Part shown: positions 41,642-51,900 of the stretch, piece by piece
How positions within the stretch are numbered: the stretch's first letter is position 1
Layout of the letters: every line of letters begins with the position of its first letter
From: a bacterium
GTDB taxonomy: Bacteria; 4484-113; JAGGVC01
Direction of reading: 5' to 3'
NCBI GenBank assembly: GCA_039961635.1
Contig: JABRWB010000041.1
Coordinates: 1 to 64,000, forward strand
DNA: 64,000 bases
Program-made: the position numbers and the translations under genes
Notes under the pieces: generated by a model
Database searches by the model: none
What the model saw: the letters and a program-made list of their open reading frames with translations, nothing else
Told to the model about the DNA's origin: nothing

Positions 41642-42976
41642 CTAATCCCGGGAGTCGCCAGAATATCTTTCCGGCCACAACTTCTTAAGCTTTTCGGCCA
41701 GCTTCGCCTCATAACCGCGGGAAGACGGCCTATATAACACACTTCCATCTATTTCATCCGGCAAGTACTTCTGCGGGCTGAAGGCTCCCGGGTGATCGTG
41801 CTGGTAGTCGTAATCCTTTCCGTATCCCAGCTCTTTCATCAGTCTTGTCGGCGCATTGCGGATGTGCAAAGGAACCGGCAGGCTGCCGGTGTCCTCGATT
41901 AGCCGGCGGGCCGTACCAACCGCGAGGTACGCCTTGTTTGACTTCGGGGCGCATGCCAAGTATATGGCCAGCTCTGCAAGGTGAACGTCGCACTCCGGCA
42001 GCCCCACGAACTCGACGGCGTCTTTCACCGCGACGGCAAGCACGAGTGCATTTGGATCGGCCAATCCGATATCCTCCGCCGCCATCCGAATCATCCTTCG
42101 TACAAGGTATTTCGGGTCTTCGCCTCCCGCAAGCATACGCATCAGCCAGTAAAGCGCACCGTCAGGATCGCTTCCCCGAACCGCCTTGTGCAGAGCACTT
42201 ATCTGGTCAAAATGCTCCTCGCCCTCCTTGTCGTAGCGCACGGCCTTTTCCTGCAGCGCTTCCTTCAGAAGTTCCTCCGTAAGCTCCACGGTGGCCGGTT
42301 CGTAATCTTTAGCTTCCGGATGTCTTGCTAAATAAATCTCGACTGCAAGCTCGAGCGTGTTGAGTGCAAATCTTGCATCGCCGTCAGACACCTGCGCAAT
42401 TCTATGCAGGTCTTGGTCGGACACTACTATTTTGAGCGTTCCAAGGCCGCGCTCGGTTTCCGAAAGAGCGTTTTGCAATATCGAAACTATTGAATCGGCA
42501 TTCAGAGGCTGCAAAACCAATACTTTGCATCTTGATAGTAGCGGCCCGATAACCTCGAAGCTCGGATTCTCGGTTGTTGCACCGATAAGCGTGATTGTCC
42601 CGTTTTCGACATGGGGCAGGAACGCGTCCTGCTGGGCTTTGTTGAACCGATGAATCTCGTCAACGAAAAGGATCGTTGGCTTTCCGAACATGGATCGGTG
42701 GGTACCGGCCTTATCAACGACCTCTTTTACATCCTTGATGCCGCTCGTAACCGCGGATAGTTTAATAAACTGCGCTCCTGTCGCTTCCGCGATTATGTTG
42801 GCAAGCGACGTTTTTCCACATCCCGGCGGCCCCCAAAGTATCAGCGATGGCATATTGTCGCTGACAATCAGATTCCGCAGCAATTTGCCCTCGCCGACTA
42901 AATGCTCCTGTCCTGCGAACTCGTCGAGCGTCCGAGGGCGCATCCTTTCGGCTAATGGCGCGTTTAACCCAGCCAC
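41642..42976 (-). CDS. rarA: replication-associated recombination protein A (AAA+ ATPase)
   Basis: A 444-residue clamp-loader-like ATPase acting at stalled forks. It has [19 protein letters not shown], Walker [10 protein letters not shown], Walker [16 protein letters not shown], sensor 1 [10 protein letters not shown], and the C-terminal tetramerisation domain ([19 protein letters not shown]). The start is GTG 42976, six bases after TATAAT, so leaderless; an ORF start at 43024 lies upstream of the promoter. It is divergent from the OstA-like pair. Confidence 0.93.
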   Translation of the reverse strand: MAGLNAPLAERMRPRTLDEFAGQEHLVGEGKLLRNLIVSDNMPSLILWGPPGCGKTSLANIIAEATGAQFIKLSAVTSGIKDVKEVVDKAGTHRSMFGKPTILFVDEIHRFNKAQQDAFLPHVENGTITLIGATTENPSFEVIGPLLSRCKVLVLQPLNADSIVSILQNALSETERGLGTLKIVVSDQDLHRIAQVSDGDARFALNTLELAVEIYLARHPEAKDYEPATVELTEELLKEALQEKAVRYDKEGEEHFDQISALHKAVRGSDPDGALYWLMRMLAGGEDPKYLVRRMIRMAAEDIGLADPNALVLAVAVKDAVEFVGLPECDVHLAELAIYLACAPKSNKAYLAVGTARRLIEDTGSLPVPLHIRNAPTRLMKELGYGKDYDYQHDHPGAFSPQKYLPDEIDGSVLYRPSSRGYEAKLAEKLKKLWPERYSGDSRD

Positions 42977-42982
42977 AAGCCA

Positions 42983-42988
42983 ATTATA
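42983..42988 (-). promoter_or_regulatory. -10 element of rarA, leaderless type
   Basis: TATAAT on the minus strand, six bases before the GTG at 42976. Confidence 0.6.
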
Positions 42989-43161
42989 AGCGCATCTTCG
43001 GATGTGGGATCTTATCGGACGCAATTTCGATTTGTGAACTCATACCTTTTAAATTCCGTCTTGAAATGCTGTCCGACTGACGTTACCTTGAGGTACAATC
43101 GGGCCGGGATCCGGGCCGGTTGCAATTTCAGCCCGCAAAGGAACCCTTCGGCAAGGGGAAA

Positions 43162-45408
43162 ATGGTATTAAAACAAGATATAAGCCGCGCGCGTGCTTTT
43201 GCGTCCGTTGCGCGAATAACCAAGGCGGTCTTGGCAATCGTCACTATTGCCGCGGTTATTGGCGGCGTCAATCTGATTTTCTACAATTCTGAACGCGAAA
43301 TAAACGCCATTGTCAACAGGCCACGCCAGGCGAAATACAGCATCGCGCTAAACGAGAACCGGGCTACGGGTATAAACGATCGCGGGGAAATCGTCTGGGA
43401 AATCGAGAGTGAAAAAGTGACCGTTTCCGCACGCGAAGACCAGTATGAATTTCATAAGGCTACCGCCCGGTTTTTTGACAGCCAGGGTCCGAACCTGTAT
43501 ATCGAAGTCGAGAAAATCGTGTACGACGAGCCTTCCCAGGATCTTCATCTTCTTGGCGGAGTGCACCTTTTAACCAGAGATGAAATGGCCGTCTCAACCG
43601 AGGAAGTCCACTGGCGGCACTATTCCAATCAATTCATCTTTCCGAAGCAGGTCGAACTTCGTACAAAGGAAGGAAATTTGGTTTCCGCAGATTACATGCA
43701 CGGGGATAAAAACCTTCGCCAGCTTTTCTTCGTGGGTCATTGCCAGATTAAAATCATTGAACTCAAAGACACAAAATTCATTAGCGACCGCGAGCTTACG
43801 AAAACACAGCTCAAGCTCCAGGACTTCAAAAACATCTTCATTTCGGCAGACAAGGTCTATTACGACAAGGAGCTCGAGGTTACTGTCGCTGTAAGTTCGT
43901 TTTCCGACAAACAGTATAATGTGACCGATCCCCGGACAGGAATGCCGGTTGAAATCGACTACGGCGACGAGCCGCCCGGTCAGATTTATTTTCGGAAGGG
44001 AGAAATCGAGCTGGTCGCCAATCACGTGGAAGTCCATCAAAAGGACTCCTGGGCGAAATGCTACGGCAACGTGCAAATGAGGATCAATCCAGCGGAGATT
44101 AAGCCAAACGACGCTCCCGCCCTGCGTTCGATGAAAAAGCGTACGACCCTGATTACCGCCAACGACATAGAATACTTTTGGGATTCGGACTACGCGCGCA
44201 CGTACGGCAGAAGCGTTGTCATGCAAGACGATCGCAGGGCCGGCGCCTGGGGAGTCACCTATTACGGCAAGTTCCAGGATGACGAAACCGGCCAATTGCG
44301 CAAGGTTGTGTGGCTGGATGACGAGATTTTTATTTTTCAAGGCAGCGGAGAGTGGCTTAAGGAAGACGAGGTTCTAAAAGATTTTAAAAATCCGGATGTC
44401 GAGAAGATGTTATTTGAGGCGGTCAAAGTCACCGGCGATAAAGCCGTGTTGTTTCTTGATTCGGCGGATATTTACGGAGCCGGAAACGTCCGCGTGAGGC
44501 AAAAAGATAAAATCGCGACTTGCGACGAGATGCTGTTTGACGACAAGAAAAAGAAATTCACATGTCAAGGACACGTCCTGTACGTCAACAAGAAGGATGA
44601 AAGTTTTACGGGCGAGCAGATCATCTTTTTCTCGGATTCTGACGACATCGAGGTAAACGGCAAAGCCGACGCTTCGATAAGAATCCCGCCGAAGTACACG
44701 AAAAAATTTGACGAAGTTAAGCGCAGTCTGGCGGAACGCGGTGCAAAAAACACATCCGACGAAGAGGCCGTCGCGATTGCCGAAGCGGAGCGGGCCAAGT
44801 GGCGCGAGGAGAACAAGCCCTGGGAATTTCTGCCCGGATGGATTGACGACGTGCTGCTGCCGGGATTTGGCAAAGGAAGCCGTCCCTTATTTCCAGAAGC
44901 CCCGGCTGAAGCGTTTTCGGCGGACGGATTTGATTGGATGCAGAGATTGTCGGGCGACGAGGTAGGAATTACACCGTGGAAAAAGGACGGCGCGGCGCCG
45001 GGCCAACCCGGATTTGGCCGTTCCGGTGATGCCGAGGTTCTTCCCGAAGGCATTCCCTTGGCTCCGCCGCAAGTTTCGGGACTTTCGGGGCGAGATGCGG
45101 TCAGCGAAAAGAGGCGCGAACTCGGATTGGAAGATCCAAGAGAGGTTCCGGGGCGATTGCCGCTCTCCCCTCCGACCGGAGGCGAGTTCATTCCCCCTCC
45201 AATAAAGGAATCTGGCGAAAAAAGTGCAGACGGACCACTGGAGCTTTTTTTCAAACTCCAGGACGATATGAATTCAAGGCACGACAACTCATCAGGAGAC
45301 TCAGGTAAATCGGGCGAATCCAACGACATTCCAGCCGACAGCGGTAACAAAAGAGATCCGGGCGATGCGATTGTCATCGAACCGCGCAAGGATGTGGATG
45401 ACAAATGA
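43162..45408 (+). CDS. large OstA/LptC-like membrane-anchored protein
   Basis: A 748-residue protein with one N-terminal membrane anchor (residues ~20-42) and long stretches of OstA/LptC-type beta-jellyroll repeats, with D-x-x-x-Y-D and G-V/N-V phrases recurring (for example ADKVYYDKELEVTVA, GAGNVRVRQKDKIATCDEMLFDD). LptC-like proteins are ~190 residues; this is far larger. The last ~200 residues are Pro/Gly/Ser/Asp-rich and likely disordered. It could form a long lipopolysaccharide bridge with the next gene. The start has AAGGGG upstream; its stop overlaps the next ATG. Confidence 0.75.
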   Translation: MVLKQDISRARAFASVARITKAVLAIVTIAAVIGGVNLIFYNSEREINAIVNRPRQAKYSIALNENRATGINDRGEIVWEIESEKVTVSAREDQYEFHKATARFFDSQGPNLYIEVEKIVYDEPSQDLHLLGGVHLLTRDEMAVSTEEVHWRHYSNQFIFPKQVELRTKEGNLVSADYMHGDKNLRQLFFVGHCQIKIIELKDTKFISDRELTKTQLKLQDFKNIFISADKVYYDKELEVTVAVSSFSDKQYNVTDPRTGMPVEIDYGDEPPGQIYFRKGEIELVANHVEVHQKDSWAKCYGNVQMRINPAEIKPNDAPALRSMKKRTTLITANDIEYFWDSDYARTYGRSVVMQDDRRAGAWGVTYYGKFQDDETGQLRKVVWLDDEIFIFQGSGEWLKEDEVLKDFKNPDVEKMLFEAVKVTGDKAVLFLDSADIYGAGNVRVRQKDKIATCDEMLFDDKKKKFTCQGHVLYVNKKDESFTGEQIIFFSDSDDIEVNGKADASIRIPPKYTKKFDEVKRSLAERGAKNTSDEEAVAIAEAERAKWREENKPWEFLPGWIDDVLLPGFGKGSRPLFPEAPAEAFSADGFDWMQRLSGDEVGITPWKKDGAAPGQPGFGRSGDAEVLPEGIPLAPPQVSGLSGRDAVSEKRRELGLEDPREVPGRLPLSPPTGGEFIPPPIKESGEKSADGPLELFFKLQDDMNSRHDNSSGDSGKSGESNDIPADSGNKRDPGDAIVIEPRKDVDDK

Positions 45409-46799
45409 AGTCTGTCAGTTTGTCGGCTTCAAAATTGATTGCTTGTTTGGTGTTACTTTTATTCGCATTGCAGTTTGCGCTTGGCACGCGGGCGTTGGCC
45501 CAAGAAAGTGGCGCGGATTCCACTGAGTACGGCGAATCAGAACCGGAGCAGGGCAAGTACACGCGGCGCGGATTTGTCCGGATGTTTATCCCCAATGGGC
45601 GGATTACCGGCAATACAACCGACAAGCTTTATCATGTGGAAGGCGGCCTTGAAGTTTATTACTTCGATGTCAAGATTACGGCGGACGAGGCGGATATTGA
45701 CCAAAACACCGAAACTGCCACGCTTTCCGGAAATGTTTTTTTCGAGGATCCGGAATATCGAATCACTTGCAACAAGCTTTTTGTGGATTACAAAAACAAC
45801 TGGATGAGCGCGGAAGGATTCGTGCAGTTCAACCGGTACAACGAAGGCAAGGCCAAAGTCGTTGAAACTCTGTCCAAGCGCAACCGTTTGATTACAGTGT
45901 TGAAAAACAAAACAACCAAAGTTTATTGTGGCAAGCTCAATTACAATTGGGATACTGAAGACTTTTCGGCAGAAGGCGAAGTCAAGGTTGTACAGGAAGG
46001 TCTGACAATAGAAGCTTCCGAAATGAGCTACGAAAAGGCAACCGGCAATTACTCGTTGTCTGGAGATGTCGTCTTGGTAATGGACAACTACGACTGGCTT
46101 TACCAGGCAAAGGTGGTAGCGCAGGAAGATGCGGACTTGGTCAAATCCCTAACCAAACGCAAGACGACGATCAAGTGCGAAAGCATGCTTGTGAACGACG
46201 AAAATGGCAACGTGCGCTGTCTTAAGGGGACCGGAGAGGACCGCGTGACTGTGGATCAGGGCGATAAAAGGCTTGAATGCGACGATTTGGCGGTTGACGA
46301 TGCAAAGAAAACAATGACAACCAAGGGCAATGTCAAATACTGGCAAAAGGACGGCAACTGGCTCGTCGAAGGCGGCCTTATTAAACGGGAAGAAGCGGAG
46401 AAGGAACTTCTTGACGAAATACAGGAACCGATGACAATCCTAGCCGAAACCATGCTTTTTGATTATGACAAGCGTAAGATGGAAGGCCTGGCGGGAGATG
46501 GTGAAACAATCAAAATCGAAGGCCGAAAGGGCAGGGGAGCCCAATCGAAGAAAATGACCTTCGACGACAAGGAAAAGCTTCTTGAAATGTCCGGCGGCGT
46601 GATTATTAATTCCGGCGAGGAATTTCTTTATTGCGATTCATTGTCGGCTGATACAGACAACAAGGTATATATTTTCAGCGGGGACGTGGACGGATTTTTC
46701 ATGTATCAGAACCGCGAAAAGAAGGGCGAAGCCGAAGAAATCGCGCCAGCGGATTCGGGCAACGCTAATGGAAGTCAATCCCGCGAGTCGACGCGGTAA
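45405..46799 (+). CDS. OstA/LptA-like periplasmic protein
   Basis: A 464-residue exported protein with a signal peptide (1-33, ending in LGTRALAQE) and repeated OstA-type strands (ITADEADIDQNTETATLSGNV, IEASEMSYEKATGNYSLSGDV, LECDDLAVDDAKKTMTTKGNV). LptA, about 180 residues, bridges the periplasm for lipopolysaccharide; this one has room for several such units. It is translationally coupled (ATGA) to the preceding membrane-anchored protein, so the two probably act together. lptB, lptD and lptE are not nearby. Confidence 0.78.
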   Translation: MKSVSLSASKLIACLVLLLFALQFALGTRALAQESGADSTEYGESEPEQGKYTRRGFVRMFIPNGRITGNTTDKLYHVEGGLEVYYFDVKITADEADIDQNTETATLSGNVFFEDPEYRITCNKLFVDYKNNWMSAEGFVQFNRYNEGKAKVVETLSKRNRLITVLKNKTTKVYCGKLNYNWDTEDFSAEGEVKVVQEGLTIEASEMSYEKATGNYSLSGDVVLVMDNYDWLYQAKVVAQEDADLVKSLTKRKTTIKCESMLVNDENGNVRCLKGTGEDRVTVDQGDKRLECDDLAVDDAKKTMTTKGNVKYWQKDGNWLVEGGLIKREEAEKELLDEIQEPMTILAETMLFDYDKRKMEGLAGDGETIKIEGRKGRGAQSKKMTFDDKEKLLEMSGGVIINSGEEFLYCDSLSADTDNKVYIFSGDVDGFFMYQNREKKGEAEEIAPADSGNANGSQSRESTR

Positions 46800-46802
46800 C
46801 GC

Positions 46803-46820
46803 GCGCCGTCCGGCGCTGGT
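46803..46820. terminator. possible weak terminator
   Basis: GCGCC-gtcc-GGCGC hairpin followed by tggttt, between the convergent OstA-like and half-ferritin genes. The T-run is poor, so this is tentative. Confidence 0.3.
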
Positions 46821-46826
46821 TTGAGC

Positions 46827-47048
46827 CTAGAACTCCGCGTGAAAATGCTGGTCAAGGATGGCCTGCAGCTTGTTCCAGTGCCCGACTTCTTCTTCGGCCA
46901 ATTCGAGCATAAGCGCCTTGATGCCGGGATCGTCTACGTTTTCGGCAATTTTGCGGTAAACGGCTTCCGCCTTTCGCTCCTGGCGCTGGGCGAAATGAAT
47001 CGCATCCACCGGATCTGAAAAAGTGAACTCGGTCGAGTGTCCTTCCAT
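46827..47048 (-). CDS. half-size ferritin-like (rubrerythrin-related) protein
   Basis: A 73-residue protein forming a two-helix half of a ferritin-like bundle. The metal ligand pattern is visible: Glu24 or Glu28 in the first helix, then Glu54-x2-His57 in the second (EEEVGHW). Full-size rubrerythrins need ~140 residues, so this must dimerise to make a diiron site, as in encapsulated-ferritin-type half ferritins. No encapsulin is adjacent. AAGGAG precedes the ATG by six bases. The NifU-like gene is immediately upstream on the same strand. Confidence 0.72.
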   Translation of the reverse strand: MEGHSTEFTFSDPVDAIHFAQRQERKAEAVYRKIAENVDDPGIKALMLELAEEEVGHWNKLQAILDQHFHAEF

Positions 47049-47069
47049 TTGGCGCTCCTTAATTGACTA

Positions 47070-47729
47070 CTAAAATTGGACAGCATCCTCCGCATCTGCG
47101 GAAAAATATTTCGCCATATACTCGCCGAGAATTCTTTTAAGCGAGTCATGGCATTTGGTGCAAGCCGTACCAGCCTTGGTTCTGTTTTGCAAACCCGCGA
47201 AATCACGTACTCCTTCCAGAACAGCTTCTTCTATGTCGTTGTCGGTCACCTGCAAGCATTCGCATATCACCGCGGAAGGCTTGTCGATGACCTTTTCCGA
47301 CATTCCAATCCGAGTATAATAGTCATTTATTGCGGCTCTAAGCGCTTTATCTCCAAGCACGCTGCAGTGAATTTTATGCTCAGGCAAACCGCCGAGCTTT
47401 CTAAGTATGTCCCTGGGCGTTAGTGCTCGAGCCTGTTCCAACGTCATGCCGCCATCCTCAAGTACGACTTCGCTCATCATTGAAGTGGATGCGATGGCGC
47501 TTGCGCAGCCGAAGGTCTTCCATCTCAGATCCCGAATGCGGCCCGAGTCGCGGTCAACCTTAATCCAAACACGCATCATATCACCGCATACCGGAGAACC
47601 GACCGTGCCGATACCGTCCGCGGATGCGTCCCAGTCCGCGGTGTCCGAATAAAGGGCGTTGCGCGGGTTGAGGAAATGGTCCTTAACCACCTCTCCATAA
47701 AGCCAGTCCATCATGTCGAATTCTGCCAT
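47070..47729 (-). CDS. NifU-like iron-sulfur scaffold with BFD-type domain
   Basis: A 219-residue protein in two parts. The N-terminal ~130 residues are an IscU/NifU scaffold with three Cys (GSPVCGDMM, FGCASAIAST, HKIHCSVLG). The C-terminal part is a BFD-like [2Fe-2S] domain with CECL and ACTKCHDSL. It would assemble and deliver iron-sulfur clusters; the cysteine desulfurase at 60284 is a possible sulfur donor, though 13 kb away. ATG 47729 is chosen because GAGG lies ten bases upstream. Confidence 0.88.
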   Translation of the reverse strand: MAEFDMMDWLYGEVVKDHFLNPRNALYSDTADWDASADGIGTVGSPVCGDMMRVWIKVDRDSGRIRDLRWKTFGCASAIASTSMMSEVVLEDGGMTLEQARALTPRDILRKLGGLPEHKIHCSVLGDKALRAAINDYYTRIGMSEKVIDKPSAVICECLQVTDNDIEEAVLEGVRDFAGLQNRTKAGTACTKCHDSLKRILGEYMAKYFSADAEDAVQF

Positions 47730-47748
47730 TTGCGAAGACCTCGAAAAA

Positions 47749-48894
47749 TCAAGTCCTGCTGGGTATCGAATACACTTCCAGTCTGAGCCTGTCTTCAGAT
47801 AAAGCAAGCACTTTCTTTGAATCAAGGCTGAACAGATACTGGGCGCATCCATCCTGCACAAGGATTTCGCGGCGGGTGTCAAGCTGCATAATCCACAGGT
47901 CTTTTGAATCCGAGTATTCAGGCGGTTCGCCAATACGTTCGGGTATCCGCAAGTATCCTAGCCATTTGCGGTCCGGCGTCAGACTTGGTTGCAGTTCGTA
48001 TCCCGAATGCTTGACCAGAACTTGATTTTCCTTTTTTTCGAGGTTGAAAGTGGAGATGTCCGACTCGTCAAGAAAATCCAGCACCCCGTCCTTGTTTGTA
48101 TCCCTCGAAACCAGACTGAAGTAAATATCCTTGCCCGAATCGGTTATGAACATACTGTGAACGTAGGGAAAAAGCCCCAGAATCGAAGCAGAGTTCTCGT
48201 AAAAATCGTATTTCAGAATGTAGTGATCCGCAGGATACTCTCCACGGAAGCTCCAGCAGTCAATAATAAGGGCATCCAATTCAAAGCTGTACACGATTTC
48301 GTCAATTAGGTCAGCGTTGTCCTTGACCACCAGCGCAACAAAGCTGTTCGTGTTCAAAGAGAGTCTGGCAATCGAAGTCGGCTCGTTTGGAAACAGGTAT
48401 GGAACCGCTGCGACGTAAAGATACTGGTCGGTCGGATCCCAGGCAAATTCCTTAACCCAGAAATTATCCGGCATGTGCTCAAAATTCACAAGTTTCGGCT
48501 CGCCGTCCTTAAGGCTGATAACGCGGAAAAACGGCCTGACGGCGGGATCCGAAAATGGTTCGTAAAACAGAAGATAATTATGTCCTGGCGACACCGAAAG
48601 CTTTAGATTGGAAATGTTTGTGCCGCTCGGAAACAATTTTTCAAGCTGGGTTGCCGTAATGACCTTGCTGCGGGTGCCATCGTGAATGTTGTGCTTCCAC
48701 AGGATGCTTCCGTTTGGATTGATTGCATACAGCAACACGTTGTTTTCGTCGAACCACGCAAACGTGGATATGCGGCTTCCGTCGTTGAATGAGATCGTCC
48801 GCGCGTAAGGATTATCCGCCAACGCCGGAGAGATCGAATTCATCAAAAACACGAGCATCCAAGATGCGAAGCGAAACAATAACGTCTTTTGCAT
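47749..48894 (-). CDS. secreted beta-propeller-like protein
   Basis: A 381-residue protein with an N-terminal signal peptide (residues ~1-26) and a beta-propeller-like body of repeating blades (for example FAWDPTDQYLYVAAVP and PSLTPDRKWLGYLRIP), reminiscent of TolB or dipeptidyl-peptidase propellers. No hydrolase domain follows, so it is probably a binding protein. An EF-hand-like DTNKDGVLDF loop lies around residue 270. A TATAAT sits nine bases before the ATG at 48894. Confidence 0.65.
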   Translation of the reverse strand: MQKTLLFRFASWMLVFLMNSISPALADNPYARTISFNDGSRISTFAWFDENNVLLYAINPNGSILWKHNIHDGTRSKVITATQLEKLFPSGTNISNLKLSVSPGHNYLLFYEPFSDPAVRPFFRVISLKDGEPKLVNFEHMPDNFWVKEFAWDPTDQYLYVAAVPYLFPNEPTSIARLSLNTNSFVALVVKDNADLIDEIVYSFELDALIIDCWSFRGEYPADHYILKYDFYENSASILGLFPYVHSMFITDSGKDIYFSLVSRDTNKDGVLDFLDESDISTFNLEKKENQVLVKHSGYELQPSLTPDRKWLGYLRIPERIGEPPEYSDSKDLWIMQLDTRREILVQDGCAQYLFSLDSKKVLALSEDRLRLEVYSIPSRT

Positions 48895-48903
48895 GGGGCA
48901 CTT

Positions 48904-48909
48904 ATTATA
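48904..48909 (-). promoter_or_regulatory. -10 element of the propeller gene, leaderless type
   Basis: TATAAT on the minus strand, nine bases before the ATG at 48894. Confidence 0.55.
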
Positions 48910-48956
48910 CAGGTACACCTTGGCGAAATCGTCCTAATAAGCGCACGAGCATCAAA

Positions 48957-51900
48957 TCAGGTTACTTCGACTGCCACACCGGGAGTAAGAAAAACCAACT
49001 TGGCCGAATCCACCGGCCCCAATCCTGCTTCAACCGCCTTGATGTAGACCCACATTTGGAGGAAGTAATTCTCGGCTCTTCCATTTACTTCTGCCATGTC
49101 AACCGCGTCCGTTTTCCAGTCAACCAAAATTCTGCGTCGGTCGCATTCAAAAATCAAGTCCACCGCGCCTTGAGCCACCACGAAATCATCGTCATTAAGC
49201 ATTACAATTGAGGGGCTGATTGCGGATGATTGCGGCATGTTTGGATTTGCCAGTGCCGTTAGGGCTCTTAATGCTCTTGGTTCTGATGCGAAGTCCTCTC
49301 TATTTAACCTTAACAAAAATCTCCATTCTGTTCTTGCAAATCCTTTCCCGCTTAAAAAACGCCCAAGCGGCGTTTCCAGAAAAGAATGAATCCGATTCAT
49401 TTCTATATTGCTTGCATCTGATTCGGCGATTTTGCCCAGAGAAACGAGCTCCGCAAGAGTTTCTTCCGGATTTATACCGACACCACAACCGAATGGCAAA
49501 TTGGACATGAGAATGTGAACCGCCGAGCCGAGTCGAAGCGAGTCATTGCGCAGATTGTGTGAATTTCGCGAGGCATCCCTCGGTTCGAACGATTCGGCGA
49601 TCATTCGCAAACCTTCCGGATCGTCGTATTTGGATAGGGACGATGCGCTTATCTTTCGCGGAATGCTTATCGTTGAAGAAAATGGATACTTAAAGAGCAC
49701 GGCATCGGGAATCTTCAGTTCCGCTTCATTCAACGGAGTTACATCCATGCCAAGTTCGGTTTTAAGAGCAAGGTTGGGAAGTGTCTCTTTTCCGATTGCA
49801 GCCTTCAGCTCGGATTCCCGGAACACATCGCAGCTCAAATCCGCATCCAAGCCTTGCGGCGCAATCCCACCAATTTGAACGCCGATTGATTCCAGGGCCG
49901 CGTAAACAGGTTTTGCCTCAATAAAAATGGGCATTAGCCAATCCATAAAGTTGCAGGCTTCGTCCCGTTCCCTTATACATTCGTTTTTGGCGGTCCTCCT
50001 CGCTGCATAGCTTACCTTGAAGGCGGATTCGCGTACCGAACCGACCATTATCAGCCGTTCTCTTGCGCGCGTTAGGGAAACGTAAAGTTTTCTAGCCTCC
50101 TCCTCAAGCATTTTGTGGCGCAGCGCCCGTTCGACAATGCGGTAAGGAGGAGATGGATAGGTAGCGTGGCGGTTGGGGTGAAGTAACCTGCAACCAAAAC
50201 CAATTTCACGATCGAAAATTACGGCTCTTTTCGATTCATCGAATCTGAATTTATGTCCCAAACCGGCTGCGATCACTATCGGAAACTCAAGCCCCTTCGC
50301 TTGATGAATGCTTGTGATTTGAACTCGGTCTCCGACCGCCGATGTGGGAAGTTCGATTTTGTCTTCCGCCGACGCTTTTTTAATCAAATCTCCGAGTCCT
50401 CCCGGCGGCATGGATTCCGAAATTCCGGCGAACCATTCCAGTCTGGAGCTTGAATCCGCTGTCCCGTAACCGAGCCGGGCAAGGCTGTCCAGATTAGAAT
50501 CGCGTATAGTTTTCAGCACCACTTCAGACAACTCATCCGACTGGGCAGTTTGGCGCATTTCAGTAAGCCATTCCAGGAAACGCTCAATTTTCAATCGCTC
50601 TTCAGTTGCGAATCGCATAAGCTCCTCTGATGGAGCACTTTCGCCCAAGGCCTCTGAAAGAACTGTCAGAACTTGATTATAACCCTTGCTGGTGACCGAA
50701 GACACAACTGCATCGAACAGCAGCTCGCAATGTTCCATTGAGCTTCTGATGGCAAGAAGGTAGTCAGGCGTTAGGCCGACCAAAGGACCGAGCAAAACCG
50801 CAGAAAGCGGAATATCCTGCAACGGATTGTCAATAACGCGCAATATGCTTAACAGATCCCTAGACAATGGATCGGACATAAGTTGCGCGCTACCTCCTGC
50901 TGAAAACCAGAACGGAATTCCGTAACGGCCGAACACCTCCGCATATGTATCCACCCAATTGACCGGTGCGGACAAAATAAGGGCTACGTGCCTGAACGAT
51001 ATCGGGACAGGCCTTTTCTGCCCATCATTTTCTTCGATTACTTTAATTGCAGGCACCGAATTAACCAACGATAAAATTTCCCTGGCGACAAGTGATGCCT
51101 CCAGCTCTTTGCGGGATAAGTCGGTTTCTTCAAAGTCGCCGCCCGCATTTTCCGTATCAAAATCATCGTTTTCAACCTCTTTGTCGTCTACGCGAGTTCC
51201 CGATGACAAAATAAGCTTCAACGATACGTGCGGAGTTACGCATCCGGATGCGCACTGGCTCAATTCATTTCCAGCGCCACTTATAAGCTTGTGTCCATCG
51301 CAATAGTCAATCCCGCCGAAATTCTCGGAAAAAATCCGTGAAAAAACAGCGTTTACCACGTCTATTACGGGTTTGACGCTTCTGAAATTATCGGGCAGGT
51401 CGATTAAACTGGACGATTCATCTTTGCCCTTTCGGATAAGGTTCAATCGGTTAACAAATAAATCCGGCTCGGCATGCCTGAAGCGATAAATGCTTTGCTT
51501 TACATCGCCAACCATAAAAAACATTTTCGCGCGTTGCGACAGGCATTCGAAAATCGCATCTTGAATAGGGCTGGTGTCCTGATATTCGTCAATAAGAATA
51601 TGATCGAATCTGTCGGCCAAAACTTCGGCCACATGCTTGTTGCTTGCCGCTGTTTCGGCTAATAAAGTATGTGCGTATCTTTCCAGGTCGGAAAAATCCA
51701 GCATTTTCAAGCGTAGTTTGATTTTCGAAAAGCACTCCGTGTACTTGTAAACCAAATCTATTAATTCGGGCAATATCTGCGAGGACGAAAACTTTTTCAA
51801 TTCAGAAAGTATGATAAGCTCCGGAACCAGCCACGTTTTTCTAAAATCGGACTTTATCCTGTTTCTAAATTTCACCCAAGACTCCTTAGTTCGATCCAGC

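Noticed and set aside
43594-45404. Two long minus-strand frames (248 and 279 residues) opposite the OstA-like genes
   Set aside because: No motifs or plausible starts; the plus-strand genes have signal/anchor segments and coupled starts.
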